From NCBI GenBank assembly GCA_002432715.1, contig DJGJ01000017.1:1-33400 (forward strand): 33,400 nucleotides of DNA. The letters run 5' to 3'. Source of the DNA: Sphaerochaeta sp. UBA5849 (GTDB lineage: Bacteria > Spirochaetota > Spirochaetia > Sphaerochaetales > Sphaerochaetaceae). Positions 1 to 8,107 of the stretch are shown here, one piece after another. Within the stretch, counting starts at the first letter, position 1. Each line of letters starts with the position of its first letter. Under the pieces are notes generated by a model, which made no database searches, was not told the origin of the DNA, and saw nothing but the letters and a program-made list of their open reading frames with translations. A program made the position numbers and the translations under genes.

Positions 1-2490
1 GCTGTTGTACAAGTCGAAAACCTTGAGCTTCTCCCTGAACTGCTTCAGGGTGATTTTCTCCTGGGTCTTGAAGACGACCACCTTTTGGGCGGTAGGCCGG
101 ATTGCAAAGAGGTTGTCGCTGAAAACTCCCTTCAGGTCCTGGGCGTCGAGGGCTACTTCAAAAGCGGGGTAGGTGCAGCTTACCGTAACGGCGAACCCTC
201 CGCTTACTTTCTCCACCTGGGTCTGCAACTGCGGGTCAAGCAGTTCACATGCCTTCGGTTTATCCAACAGCAGGCAGTTCTCGATGTACAGGTCGTCACT
301 CTTGAGCTTGATGTAGATGAAGGTTTTCCTGCGGTCCAGCTTATGATTCCTTTTCAAGTCGATGGTGCACATATGGGTGCTGCTCTTCGGTTCGATGGTG
401 AGGCGGTACTCCTGCTTGCCCAGCTTTTGTGCATCAAAGGTACAGAACTTCACCGAGAGCTTGGCATCTTCGACGGCCTTCGGCCCGTCGTTGACGATGT
501 AGACCTCGACTTTGCCGTCCTCCTTATGATATGCGATCGGCAGGACGGGAGCGTAGAAACGCTTTGCGGCATAGTGCAGCAGCTTCCACTTGCCGGTATA
601 GTCGATTGATGACCAGGAAGCGACAGGCCAGTTGTCATTGAGCTGCCAGTACAGCGTCCCCATGCAACGGGGCATGGTGGTCCTGTAGTACTCGATGGCC
701 ATCTTCATGGCTGCAGCCTGCTGGACCTGACTCAGATAGAGCATCTGTTCAAAGCTGGAAGGAAAGCGGTAGTAGCGGCTGAAGTTTTCGATGATGATTG
801 AGTTGCCTCGTGGATTCTTCTGGTGGTGTTCCATTTCTACGCTGGTCAGATTCCACATGGACTTTTGGGCATAGGTGGCGACTGTGGACAGGGAGGGGAA
901 GCTCTGGTAGCCGAATTCGCTGACAAAGCGCGGCTTGATCGAGTAGTACTCCTCAAAGCTTTTGCCTTCATGCCAGACCGACCAGAAGTGCATGTCGCCT
1001 CGTTTGTCGCTGTGCCAGTTGTCGGAGAAATCCCCTTCTCCGGCCGAGGGGCTGCTGGGCCACCAGGTGCGGCTTGGATCGAGTTCCTTGATGACTTTGC
1101 CGACCACACCCTCGTTGAGGCGATCGTAGTCGACGACGTAGCGGTCACGGTTCCTGCACGATTCCTCGTACCAGCTGATGGCTCCCAGGTCCTCGTTGTT
1201 GCCGCACCACAATGCCAGGCTCGGGTGGTCGTGCAGGCGGGGCACCTGATAGCGCAGCTCGGCTTCGACATTTGCAAGGAAAGCCGGATCGGAAGGATAC
1301 ATGGAGCAACTGAACATGCAGTCCTGCCACACCAGGATGCCCTTCTCGTCACAGAGCTCGTAGAAGTCCTCCTTTTCGTACAGGCCGCCTCCCCAGACGC
1401 GCAACATGTTCATGTTTGCATCGATGGCATACTGCAGCAGCTGATCGTAGCGTTCACGCGTGAGCCGGCCCATGAAGGCGTCCAGGGGAATCCAGTTGGC
1501 ACCTTTTGCAAAGATGTCCCGGCCGTTCACCGAGAAAACCATGCCCTTTCCGCCTTCTGCATCTTCCTCTGTCTTGACCTCCAAGGTTCTGAAGCCGATG
1601 CGCTTGGTTGCTTTCTGAGCGCCGATGGCAAGCTGCAGAGGATACAATACAGCCTTGCCCTCGCCGTTGGGCCACCATGGGTGTACCTTGTTGCAGACAA
1701 GACGGAAGGTGATTCTATTCAGACCGACGTGGGTCTCGATGGTTCCCTCTTGTGAGGCACTGCCGCAGGTTGCACTGCAAGGCAGGCTGAGTGCTTTTTT
1801 TGCATTGAAAACTACATCGACAACCAAATTCCAGCTGTCGTCGCCAAGGAGGTTGGTAGTACAGGTGATGCTCTCGATGATTCCTTCGTCGACGAAAGCG
1901 AGCTGGATCGGTTCGTAGATGCCGAAGCTCAAGATGCATGGACCCCAATCCCAGCCGCTGTGGCACTGGGTTTTTCGAACAAGGTTCCGATGCTTGGCTG
2001 ATACCGGATACACCGAGTAGGGTATGGGGTAGGGAAGCTTCTCAGCCAGTGCGAGGGCATGGGACTCTGCACTGGTAAAGACCAATTTGATGGAGTTTTC
2101 CCCGATTGTCAGTGCTTCACTGACATCAAAACGCCAGCGCCTGAACTGATTGTCGCAGCTGCCGACCTGCTTGCCGTTCACCCATACACTGATGATGGTG
2201 TCGGCCATGGTCAAGGTGAGGACAGCACTTCTGTCGGCAAGCATCTCCTCTGATACCAGGAATGTTCGCTCAAGCACCCAATCATTGCGGCCGACCCACT
2301 GGATATCCAGTTCCTGTGTTCCGATATAGGGATCGCTGATGACCGAGCTTTCCAGCAGGGCTGAGTGGATATCGCCTGGCAGGGTGCAAGGTATATGGGC
2401 CTGATGTTGGAAATATTTGGTATAAGGTGCGATGTTTTCCCTGTGTAGCGGCTGCAGATTCCAGACTCCATTGATATCGAGTGTAAGCAT
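1..2490 (-). CDS. beta-mannosidase, GH2 (3' end beyond left edge)
   Basis: This gene encodes an exo-beta-mannosidase that removes terminal beta-mannose from manno-oligosaccharides. It is read on the minus strand from ATG 2490, with GGAGG ten bases upstream, and stays open to base 1: 830 codons without a stop. An N-terminal jelly-roll with HSGWDWGP at 177-184 is followed by the TIM barrel with KGANWIP at 329-335. The acid/base is Glu433 in CGNNED and the nucleophile is Glu525 in VSEFGYQ. The spacing of these two glutamates matches characterised GH2 mannosidases such as Cellulomonas fimi Man2A. No signal peptide is seen, so the enzyme is probably cytoplasmic and acts on imported oligosaccharides. 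The last residues and the stop lie outside the window. Family assignment is firm; the natural substrate is inferred. Confidence 0.93.
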   Translation of the reverse strand, partial: MLTLDINGVWNLQPLHRENIAPYTKYFQHQAHIPCTLPGDIHSALLESSVISDPYIGTQELDIQWVGRNDWVLERTFLVSEEMLADRSAVLTLTMADTIISVWVNGKQVGSCDNQFRRWRFDVSEALTIGENSIKLVFTSAESHALALAEKLPYPIPYSVYPVSAKHRNLVRKTQCHSGWDWGPCILSFGIYEPIQLAFVDEGIIESITCTTNLLGDDSWNLVVDVVFNAKKALSLPCSATCGSASQEGTIETHVGLNRITFRLVCNKVHPWWPNGEGKAVLYPLQLAIGAQKATKRIGFRTLEVKTEEDAEGGKGMVFSVNGRDIFAKGANWIPLDAFMGRLTRERYDQLLQYAIDANMNMLRVWGGGLYEKEDFYELCDEKGILVWQDCMFSCSMYPSDPAFLANVEAELRYQVPRLHDHPSLALWCGNNEDLGAISWYEESCRNRDRYVVDYDRLNEGVVGKVIKELDPSRTWWPSSPSAGEGDFSDNWHSDKRGDMHFWSVWHEGKSFEEYYSIKPRFVSEFGYQSFPSLSTVATYAQKSMWNLTSVEMEHHQKNPRGNSIIIENFSRYYRFPSSFEQMLYLSQVQQAAAMKMAIEYYRTTMPRCMGTLYWQLNDNWPVASWSSIDYTGKWKLLHYAAKRFYAPVLPIAYHKEDGKVEVYIVNDGPKAVEDAKLSVKFCTFDAQKLGKQEYRLTIEPKSSTHMCTIDLKRNHKLDRRKTFIYIKLKSDDLYIENCLLLDKPKACELLDPQLQTQVEKVSGGFAVTVSCTYPAFEVALDAQDLKGVFSDNLFAIRPTAQKVVVFKTQEKITLKQFREKLKVFDLYNS

Positions 2491-2512
2491 GAAAGACGAC
2501 CTCCGATGGCTG

Positions 2513-2518
2513 AGTATA
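2513..2518 (-). promoter_or_regulatory. extended -10 promoter of the beta-mannosidase gene
   Basis: On the minus strand the sequence TGCTATACT (TGn plus TATACT) lies just before the mannosidase ribosome binding site. No good -35 stands 17 bases upstream, as is common for extended -10 promoters. The predicted transcript start is near 2506, so the leader would be only about 16 bases. Confidence 0.45.
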
Positions 2519-2781
2519 GCACACGGAGCCTGTCGTGCGTTGAAAAAACTTGAGAGCAGCATCCCTCCAACCCATACTGTTGCCATGTGGCAAAAGCCGA
2601 ACATGCATGGTCAGGCTTCACACTATGAGGCACAAGACAGACATGAACGATCTCAGATTCTGCGTGCGCCTGTCCGGGCTTGATTCCTGCCTTGAGTATC
2701 TGGAACACACACCCTTCTTTTGCTTTTGCAACAATCAACCGACAGAGCGTACAAGGGAAGGATCTGTACAAGCGGCTGAAT

Positions 2782-2817
2782 GAAACAAGACCGGGCTCTC
2801 TTGCCCGGTCTTGTTTC
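2782..2817 (-). terminator. strong stem-loop after pfp
   Basis: A perfect 15-bp inverted repeat (2782-2796 and 2803-2817, starting GAAACAAGACCGGGC) with a six-base loop lies seven bases beyond the pfp stop. There is no clean U-run after it, so it may act as a terminator or as a 3'-end stabilising structure. Confidence 0.7.
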
Positions 2818-2823
2818 TGTCAC

Positions 2824-4482
2824 CTACTTGGATTGCTCCAAGACCAAGGTGACGGTGGTTTTGTCACATACCTCGCTCGGTCCATAGTACTGTACGGCAC
2901 CGGGGTAGGTGAAACAAGTTTCGCGTGCCCATCGGCTGCGGTGCTTTGCAAAGTAGGTAAACGGCTTTCCTTCCAGTTCAACCAGCGCCTTCTTTATTAC
3001 AGGTTTCTTTGCACCATGGCGGACTTCCATGTTCATCATCATGGTGATGGGAATGCCGCCTGCATTCCAATTTTGGGCGGGGGCGCACAAGTTGGTGACC
3101 GAGCTGAGGTATCCACTCAAGCCGGCTCCGATCAGGCAGAAGGCATTGTACCCGAGGCTGTAGCAGTAATCGGCGTCGAAGTTGGTCGGGAAAGCACAGC
3201 GGCCCTCATAGCCAAAGAAGTGGGTCATCGAGCTGAATTTTCCTTTGTAGGTTCCTTCAGCCTTCATGTGCTTCAACCGATTCTCAACCATTGATGCAAG
3301 AAGCTTGTCGGTCTCGATGCGTGAAACCTGGACGTTTCCGTGGGGGTCGCGGTCCATCAGCAACTGTTTTTGAATCTCATCGGGGAGAATGGTGAATACG
3401 GCCTGTGAGCTTTGGCTCAATCGGGAGCTGACAAACGCAACATGCTGATCGCTGTCGGTCAAGGCATTGAATGCTGTCGCTTCCTTGGCAAGGAGATGGT
3501 TGATCTCATCAATCAAAGCCTTGATCTCGGGAATGAACTCAACCAAGCCTTCGGGAATGAGCACAACACCAAAGTTGTTCCCATCCAGAGCCCTGGCGCT
3601 GACCGCCTGGGCTATATCCTCGACGATGCCGACAAGACTCTGCTTGTTTGCTTCCACTTCTTCACTGATGAGGCAGATGTTCGGCTGGGTCTCGAGGGCG
3701 CACTCCAAAGCGATATGGCTTGCACTGCGGCCCATCAGCTTGATGAAATGCCAGTACTTCTTGGCACTGTTGGCATCGCGCTCGATATTGCCGATCAGTT
3801 CGCTGTAGGTCTTCGTGGCGGTGTCGAAACCAAACGAGATTTCAATGAATTCGTTCTTCAGGTCCCCGTCGATGGTCTTGGGGCAGCCGATGACCTGGAT
3901 TCCATGGTTCTTTTCCAGGAAATACTCGGCAAGGACTGCTGCATTGGTGTTTGAATCATCGCCTCCGATAATGACCAGGGCGCTGATGTCATGCTTCTTG
4001 CAAACCTTGGCACAGATTTCAAACTGCTCTTGGGTTTCCAGCTTGGTGCGACCGCTGCCGATGATGTCAAATCCGCCGGTATTGCGGTATGGGGCAAGAA
4101 ACTCACTGGTGATGATCTGATAGGAGTCCTCCAGGATGCCGGAGGGGCCTCCCTTGAATCCGTAGAGGATATTCTCGGGATTTGCAGCCTTGAGGGCGTC
4201 GAACAGGCCGCTGATGACATTGTGTCCTCCAGGAGCTTGGCCCCCGCTGAGGATGACTCCGACATTACGCCGTGCAGTGATGGCTTGGTTGTCGCCTTCA
4301 GTAAAGGTGACCCGGCTCATCCCATAGGTATGGGGGAACAGTGCCTTGACTGCATCAGCATCGGTTGCAGCGCCGGTCGCCTCGCCAAACGCGGGTGCAA
4401 TGCTGGTGATGTCCTTCCTGAGAATAGCGGGCAGTTTAGGCTGATATGCATAACGGGCCTGCTGCAAAGGGGAAATGTCCAT
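2824..4482 (-). CDS. pfp: diphosphate--fructose-6-phosphate 1-phosphotransferase
   Basis: This is PPi-dependent phosphofructokinase (EC 2.7.1.90), which makes fructose 1,6-bisphosphate reversibly with pyrophosphate instead of ATP. The start ATG 4482 is chosen because AGGAG lies seven bases upstream; an upstream in-frame ATG at 4524 lacks this. The protein is 552 residues, the length of the long PFP clade found in spirochaetes and plants. Visible motifs are GGQAPGGHN near 80-88, GGDDSNT near 173-179 (the second Asp marks PPi rather than ATP use) and PKTIDGD near 201-207 with the catalytic Asp. It is transcribed alone, divergently from a GH2 glycosidase, and ends in a strong stem-loop. It fits a fermentative organism that saves ATP in glycolysis. 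Confidence 0.96.
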   Translation of the reverse strand: MDISPLQQARYAYQPKLPAILRKDITSIAPAFGEATGAATDADAVKALFPHTYGMSRVTFTEGDNQAITARRNVGVILSGGQAPGGHNVISGLFDALKAANPENILYGFKGGPSGILEDSYQIITSEFLAPYRNTGGFDIIGSGRTKLETQEQFEICAKVCKKHDISALVIIGGDDSNTNAAVLAEYFLEKNHGIQVIGCPKTIDGDLKNEFIEISFGFDTATKTYSELIGNIERDANSAKKYWHFIKLMGRSASHIALECALETQPNICLISEEVEANKQSLVGIVEDIAQAVSARALDGNNFGVVLIPEGLVEFIPEIKALIDEINHLLAKEATAFNALTDSDQHVAFVSSRLSQSSQAVFTILPDEIQKQLLMDRDPHGNVQVSRIETDKLLASMVENRLKHMKAEGTYKGKFSSMTHFFGYEGRCAFPTNFDADYCYSLGYNAFCLIGAGLSGYLSSVTNLCAPAQNWNAGGIPITMMMNMEVRHGAKKPVIKKALVELEGKPFTYFAKHRSRWARETCFTYPGAVQYYGPSEVCDKTTVTLVLEQSK

Positions 4483-4519
4483 AATGAACTCCTCATGATT
4501 AAAGTATCTGAACATGCTA

Positions 4520-4549
4520 ACCATAGAACAAAATGCCCGTGTGTTTCAA
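4520..4549 (-). promoter_or_regulatory. promoter of pfp
   Basis: On the minus strand TTGAAA (4544-4549) stands 18 bases from TATGGT (4520-4525), about 30 bases upstream of the pfp ribosome binding site. The -35 matches consensus at five of six positions and the -10 at four. Confidence 0.4.
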
Positions 4550-4559
4550 GCGTGAGCAC

Positions 4560-4588
4560 TTGCTTGGCGGCCGTGAGGCTGGTATACA
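4560..4588 (+). promoter_or_regulatory. promoter of the GH2 gene at 4607
   Basis: TTGCTT (4560-4565), a 17-base spacer and TATACA (4583-4588) preceded by TGG form an extended -10 promoter. It lies back to back with the pfp promoter. The leader would be about 12 bases and contains the ribosome binding site AGGAGG at 4595-4600. Confidence 0.4.
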
Positions 4589-4606
4589 GGAGGCAGGAGG
4601 CTGAGT

Positions 4607-6946
4607 ATGTACCAAGAGATTGACGCCAACGATGGTTGGTATTTCCATCCGGGTTTCGAGGATGCGTTTCTCCAAGCCGATTACGATTATTCGGCCTGGC
4701 AGCAGGTGGACCTGCCGCACAGCCCTCATCAGTTTGGGATTGGCTACCGCCAAGAGCTCTCGTATGAGGGATTCTCTACGTACAGGCGCGCCTTCTCTGT
4801 TGCAAAAAAGGCGGAACAGCTGCTCTCTCTCCGGTTTGACGGCATTGCAAACAGTGCAAAGTTCTACTGCAACGGCGAGCTGGTCGGCTTCAGCAAAGGT
4901 GCCTATCTGCCCTATACCCTTGATTTGGGAACCTTGCATGCATTTGATTTGACAGTGGTTGTCGATGCCACCGAAGATCCGGCCTTTCCTCCTTTTGGGG
5001 GAAGCATGGACTATCTCTCATTTTGTGGCATCTATCGCTTGGTTACCCTGGTTGTCACCGAAAAGGAACATCTGACATTCCTGTCGGTGAGCAGCAAATC
5101 CGATACCTCTGTCCAGCTGCAAGGAAGGGCGGTCGATAGTGATGCCCTTGGGGTGACAGCCTTGCTGTATGACGGACGGTCCTTGCTGGCCCGGTCGGAA
5201 ACCACCATCGAAAACGGCTCTTTTTCCCTGGCCTTCGAAGAGCTGAAACTCAGGCGCTGGAGCTTGGACGATCCCTATTTGTATACGATGCACATCAAGC
5301 TTGCCGACAAGGATCAGCGGATGATCCGTTTCGGCAGCCGGTCGGCTGAGTTCAGGGCCGATGGCTTTTATCTCAACGGCAGCAAGCTGAAGCTGGTCGG
5401 CTTGAACCGCCACCAGGACTATCCGTACCTCGGGTATGCAGCACCACCAAGCCTGCAGCGGGAGGATGCAAGGCTGCTCAAGCAACTGGGAGTGAATCTG
5501 GTACGAACCAGCCACTATCCGCAGGATTGCAGCTTTCTCTCTGCCTGTGATGAGTTGGGTCTCCTGGTTTTCGAGGAGATTCCCGGTTGGCAGCACATCG
5601 GCAAAGAGGCCGGTTGGCGTTCTGCCTGTCTTGAGAATACCCGGGCGATGATCGAGCGGGATTGCAACCATCCCAGCATCATTCTGTGGGGGGTGAGGAT
5701 CAATGAATCGGCCGATGACCGGCAGCTGTATGAAGCAACGAATGCACTGGCTCATGAGATCGATCCCCATCGACAGACCGGCGGGGTGCGCAATCTCAAA
5801 CACAGCGAGTTCTTGGAGGATGTGTATACCTACAACGACTTCTCCTATGCCGGTAAAGGAAGAGGGCTTATGAAGAAGTCGAAGATTTGTTCCAAGGATG
5901 CACCGTATTTGGTGAGCGAATACTGCGGGCATATCTATCCGGTCAAGCGGTTCGACCCGCCGATGATGCGAAGCGAGCATGCCCTGAGGCATTATCAGAT
6001 TCTTGATGCAGCGGTCTCTACCAAAGGACTGAGTGGAGCCATAGGCTGGTGTATGCATGACTACTACACCCATGCCAATTTCGGAAGCGGGGATCAGATT
6101 TGCTATCATGGGGTTCTCGATCTCGCCCGAAACCCCAAGGCCGCAGCGTATGCATACCAGAGCCAGTTGGACGGGCCGCCCATGGTGTGCGTCCTCTCCA
6201 GCATGGAAGGAGGGGACCATCCCAATGCATGTCTGGACCAAGCAGTGGTCGCTACCAATTGTGAGGCGGTCCGGCTGTGGTACAACGATGATTTGGTCGG
6301 TATTTTCCACCCCGATCGCAAAAAGTTCCCCCACCTTGCCCATAGTCCGGTCATCATCCGGGATTTCATCGGCGAACGGCTCAAGGCAGAATCCTATTTG
6401 AATGAAAGGCAGCGAAAAAGCCTCTCCCGCCTCTTGGGCAAGGTAGGCAGGCAGGCTGTAAAACTGACGATGCTCGACACCCTCAAGATGGGGTTGTTCC
6501 TTATGCGGCACCGCAAGAACTACGGCGATGCAGTACGCTTGTTCTCCACGTATGTAGGAAACTGGGGAAGCAAGGAGGCAGTCTGGCGTTTCGAGGGCTT
6601 GATCGACAATGAGGTGGCTGCAGTCGAGGTGTTGAGGGCGGGCATCAAGCCGGACTTGCGCCTGCTCAGCTCCTCAACCGACCTCTCACTAGGCCTGTCC
6701 ACCTATGATATGGCAGCTGTTCGGCTTCAGGTGGTGAAAAAGGGACAGCAGCTTCCGTTAAGCTATGCCAATATTGCATTTGCCGTCAGCATCGACGGTC
6801 CGCTTGCCTTAAGCAGCCCGGATACCGACTGTACCATAGGCGGAAGTGCGGTTGTGTATGTACGGACGGTTGGAAAAGCAGGAAAAGCGACGCTGACGGT
6901 CCACTCGAATCTGGGTGACACAACCCTTTCTTTTACTGTACGCTGA
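4607..6946 (+). CDS. GH2 glycosidase, beta-galactosidase-like
   Basis: A 779-residue glycoside hydrolase family 2 enzyme, most like cytoplasmic beta-galactosidases. ATG 4607 follows AGGAGG. An N-terminal sugar-binding jelly-roll spans about 1-150, an Ig-like domain about 160-250, and the TIM barrel about 255-525 with GLNRHQDYPYLGYA near 266-279. The acid/base is Glu367 in WGVRINES and the nucleophile is Glu438 in VSEYCGH. Two beta-rich C-terminal domains follow (roughly 530-640 and 690-779). No signal peptide is visible. The WGVRINES form of the acid/base motif is typical of one GH2 subgroup rather than of LacZ. Beta-glucuronidase or another beta-glycosidase activity cannot be excluded. A UPF0178 gene follows four bases after the stop. 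Confidence 0.9.
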   Translation: MYQEIDANDGWYFHPGFEDAFLQADYDYSAWQQVDLPHSPHQFGIGYRQELSYEGFSTYRRAFSVAKKAEQLLSLRFDGIANSAKFYCNGELVGFSKGAYLPYTLDLGTLHAFDLTVVVDATEDPAFPPFGGSMDYLSFCGIYRLVTLVVTEKEHLTFLSVSSKSDTSVQLQGRAVDSDALGVTALLYDGRSLLARSETTIENGSFSLAFEELKLRRWSLDDPYLYTMHIKLADKDQRMIRFGSRSAEFRADGFYLNGSKLKLVGLNRHQDYPYLGYAAPPSLQREDARLLKQLGVNLVRTSHYPQDCSFLSACDELGLLVFEEIPGWQHIGKEAGWRSACLENTRAMIERDCNHPSIILWGVRINESADDRQLYEATNALAHEIDPHRQTGGVRNLKHSEFLEDVYTYNDFSYAGKGRGLMKKSKICSKDAPYLVSEYCGHIYPVKRFDPPMMRSEHALRHYQILDAAVSTKGLSGAIGWCMHDYYTHANFGSGDQICYHGVLDLARNPKAAAYAYQSQLDGPPMVCVLSSMEGGDHPNACLDQAVVATNCEAVRLWYNDDLVGIFHPDRKKFPHLAHSPVIIRDFIGERLKAESYLNERQRKSLSRLLGKVGRQAVKLTMLDTLKMGLFLMRHRKNYGDAVRLFSTYVGNWGSKEAVWRFEGLIDNEVAAVEVLRAGIKPDLRLLSSSTDLSLGLSTYDMAAVRLQVVKKGQQLPLSYANIAFAVSIDGPLALSSPDTDCTIGGSAVVYVRTVGKAGKATLTVHSNLGDTTLSFTVR

Positions 6947-6950
6947 CACC

Positions 6951-7490
6951 ATGTTGAAATTGTATGTTGATGCCGATTCCTGCCCGAAGAATCTCCGTCA
7001 GATTGTGCTGCGTGCAATTATGAGGAACAACCTTGTCTCATGCTTTGTCGCCGACCGTCCCCTGAAGGATATCGAGCAAGCCTGTCAGATGCATACCGCC
7101 GAGCTTCGCAATGCCGCCAGGAAAGCCGGAGAGCGTGATGAGATGGCCCTGCGTGCGATACGAAGCCCCATCACCATGGTTGTTGTCCAGCCTGGCATGG
7201 ATAGTGCCGACGATTGGATTGTTGAGAACGCTACACCCCCGGCGATCGCCATCACCCATGACATTCCGCTGGCAAGCCGGTTGGTCGAGAAAGGATTGAC
7301 GGTCCTGGACGACCGAGGCAAGACGTATACCCGTGAAAATATGGCCCAACGGCTTTCGGTGCGCAATGCAATGACTGAATTCAGGGAGATGGGCTTGTTT
7401 GCCGAAAAGCATGAGCGTATGGGAAACAAGCAGATCAAGGCGTTCAGCGATGCTTTCGATTCGTTGTTGACTGCAATGCTGAAGCAATAG
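6951..7490 (+). CDS. YaiI/YqxD (UPF0178, DUF188) family protein
   Basis: A 179-residue member of the UPF0178 family, a widespread group with a PIN-like fold proposed but no settled function. The conserved N-terminus LYVDADSCPK (4-13) and the HDIPLAS motif near 103-109 identify it; conserved acidic residues are Asp7, Asp9 and Asp104. ATG 6951 is chosen because the family begins at this point; a GTG at 6915 would add 12 non-conserved residues inside the previous gene. No clear ribosome binding site precedes it, so translation is probably coupled to the GH2 gene ending four bases earlier. It is about 25 residues longer than most family members. Confidence 0.85.
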   Translation: MLKLYVDADSCPKNLRQIVLRAIMRNNLVSCFVADRPLKDIEQACQMHTAELRNAARKAGERDEMALRAIRSPITMVVVQPGMDSADDWIVENATPPAIAITHDIPLASRLVEKGLTVLDDRGKTYTRENMAQRLSVRNAMTEFREMGLFAEKHERMGNKQIKAFSDAFDSLLTAMLKQ

Positions 7491-7515
7491 GGGCATCGTC
7501 TGTTCTTCAAGGGTG

Positions 7516-8076
7516 ATGAAACGAACAGCCCTGCTTCTCTATCATACGAGTCTGGAGCGCGAGCAACTGCTTTGCCGCTTATCCCCGTTCTCGTTTCTTG
7601 AGCTGGAATGCCACAAGCTCGAGACAGAAAGAAAGACCGAATATGCACAGCCGGTGATTTGCTTTGCACGCGACCTGCCGTCGGCCCTTCATTTGAAACA
7701 ACACCTTTGCTGTCCTTCCCTGCTGCTGTTCTGTCCCCCGGCACTCATTGGAATGTTCAGCCTCCTTGACGATGAGCGATGCCGTACCAAAAGTCTTTCC
7801 TGTTCCACTGCTTCCCTTCAACAAGCCCTGCTTCTTGTGACCGACACCAGCGAACCGGCGTGTGTCCAGGAGCATTCGGTCCTGCTGACCAGACGGGAGC
7901 AACAGGTTCTCGCCCTTATGCTCAGCGGTCAGGATATGAATTCCATCGCCGGCAGTCTTGGGATCAAACGGTCGACTGTCATAGCTCATAAGAAACATTT
8001 GTTCTTGAAAAGTGGAGTCCATACCACCAGCCAATTGGTGGTATGGGCCATGCTCAAGCAGGTGTGTGTGCAATAA
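7516..8076 (+). CDS. small LuxR-type transcriptional regulator
   Basis: A 186-residue protein with a C-terminal LuxR/NarL-type helix-turn-helix at about 123-180, including LTRREQQVLALMLSGQ and a recognition helix around STVIAHKKHLF. The N-terminal 115 residues look like a degenerate receiver-sized domain without an obvious phosphorylatable Asp pocket, so it is probably not a classical response regulator. It lies 25 bases after the UPF0178 gene on the same strand. The start is uncertain: ATG 7516 and GTG 7513 are adjacent and neither has a well-spaced ribosome binding site. Its stop codon overlaps the T-run of the asnS terminator from the other strand. Target genes are unknown; the neighbouring GH2 gene is one possibility. 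Confidence 0.75.
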   Translation: MKRTALLLYHTSLEREQLLCRLSPFSFLELECHKLETERKTEYAQPVICFARDLPSALHLKQHLCCPSLLLFCPPALIGMFSLLDDERCRTKSLSCSTASLQQALLLVTDTSEPACVQEHSVLLTRREQQVLALMLSGQDMNSIAGSLGIKRSTVIAHKKHLFLKSGVHTTSQLVVWAMLKQVCVQ

Positions 8077-8101
8077 AAAAGCGGTGGAGTATTCCACCGC
8101 T
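8075..8101 (-). terminator. intrinsic terminator of asnS
   Basis: A 9-bp stem (8080-8088 with 8093-8101), a GTAT loop and, read on the minus strand, a run of six T. It begins seven bases past the asnS stop. Its T-run overlaps the TAA of the convergent LuxR-type gene. Confidence 0.88.
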
Positions 8102-8107
8102 GCAGCT

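Larger units (their letters stand above)
2491..2823. other. intergenic region upstream of beta-mannosidase
   Basis: This 333-base space between the mannosidase start and the phosphofructokinase stop holds the mannosidase promoter, the pfp terminator and a short palindrome (TTGCC, ATGT, GGCAA at 2580-2593) that could be an operator. Open frames cross it on both strands, but none has a ribosome binding site or recognisable protein content. I see no gene here. Confidence 0.6.

Noticed and set aside
823..1755. 310-codon plus-strand frame
   Set aside because: It lies opposite the beta-mannosidase gene, whose minus-strand translation has complete GH2 motifs. No ribosome binding site or family match.
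2580..2593. TTGCC-ATGT-GGCAA palindrome as a LacI or CRP site
   Set aside because: It does not fit the CRP consensus or the usual central-CG LacI pattern, and it stands over 60 bases upstream of the promoter. Only noted as a possible operator.
2211..2771. 186-codon minus-strand frame across the mannosidase promoter region
   Set aside because: It overlaps the true gene start in another frame and has no ribosome binding site or recognisable domain. A decayed gene cannot be excluded.
5018..6511. 497-codon minus-strand frame
   Set aside because: It lies wholly within the GH2 gene at 4607. It is a GC-bias shadow without recognisable domains.
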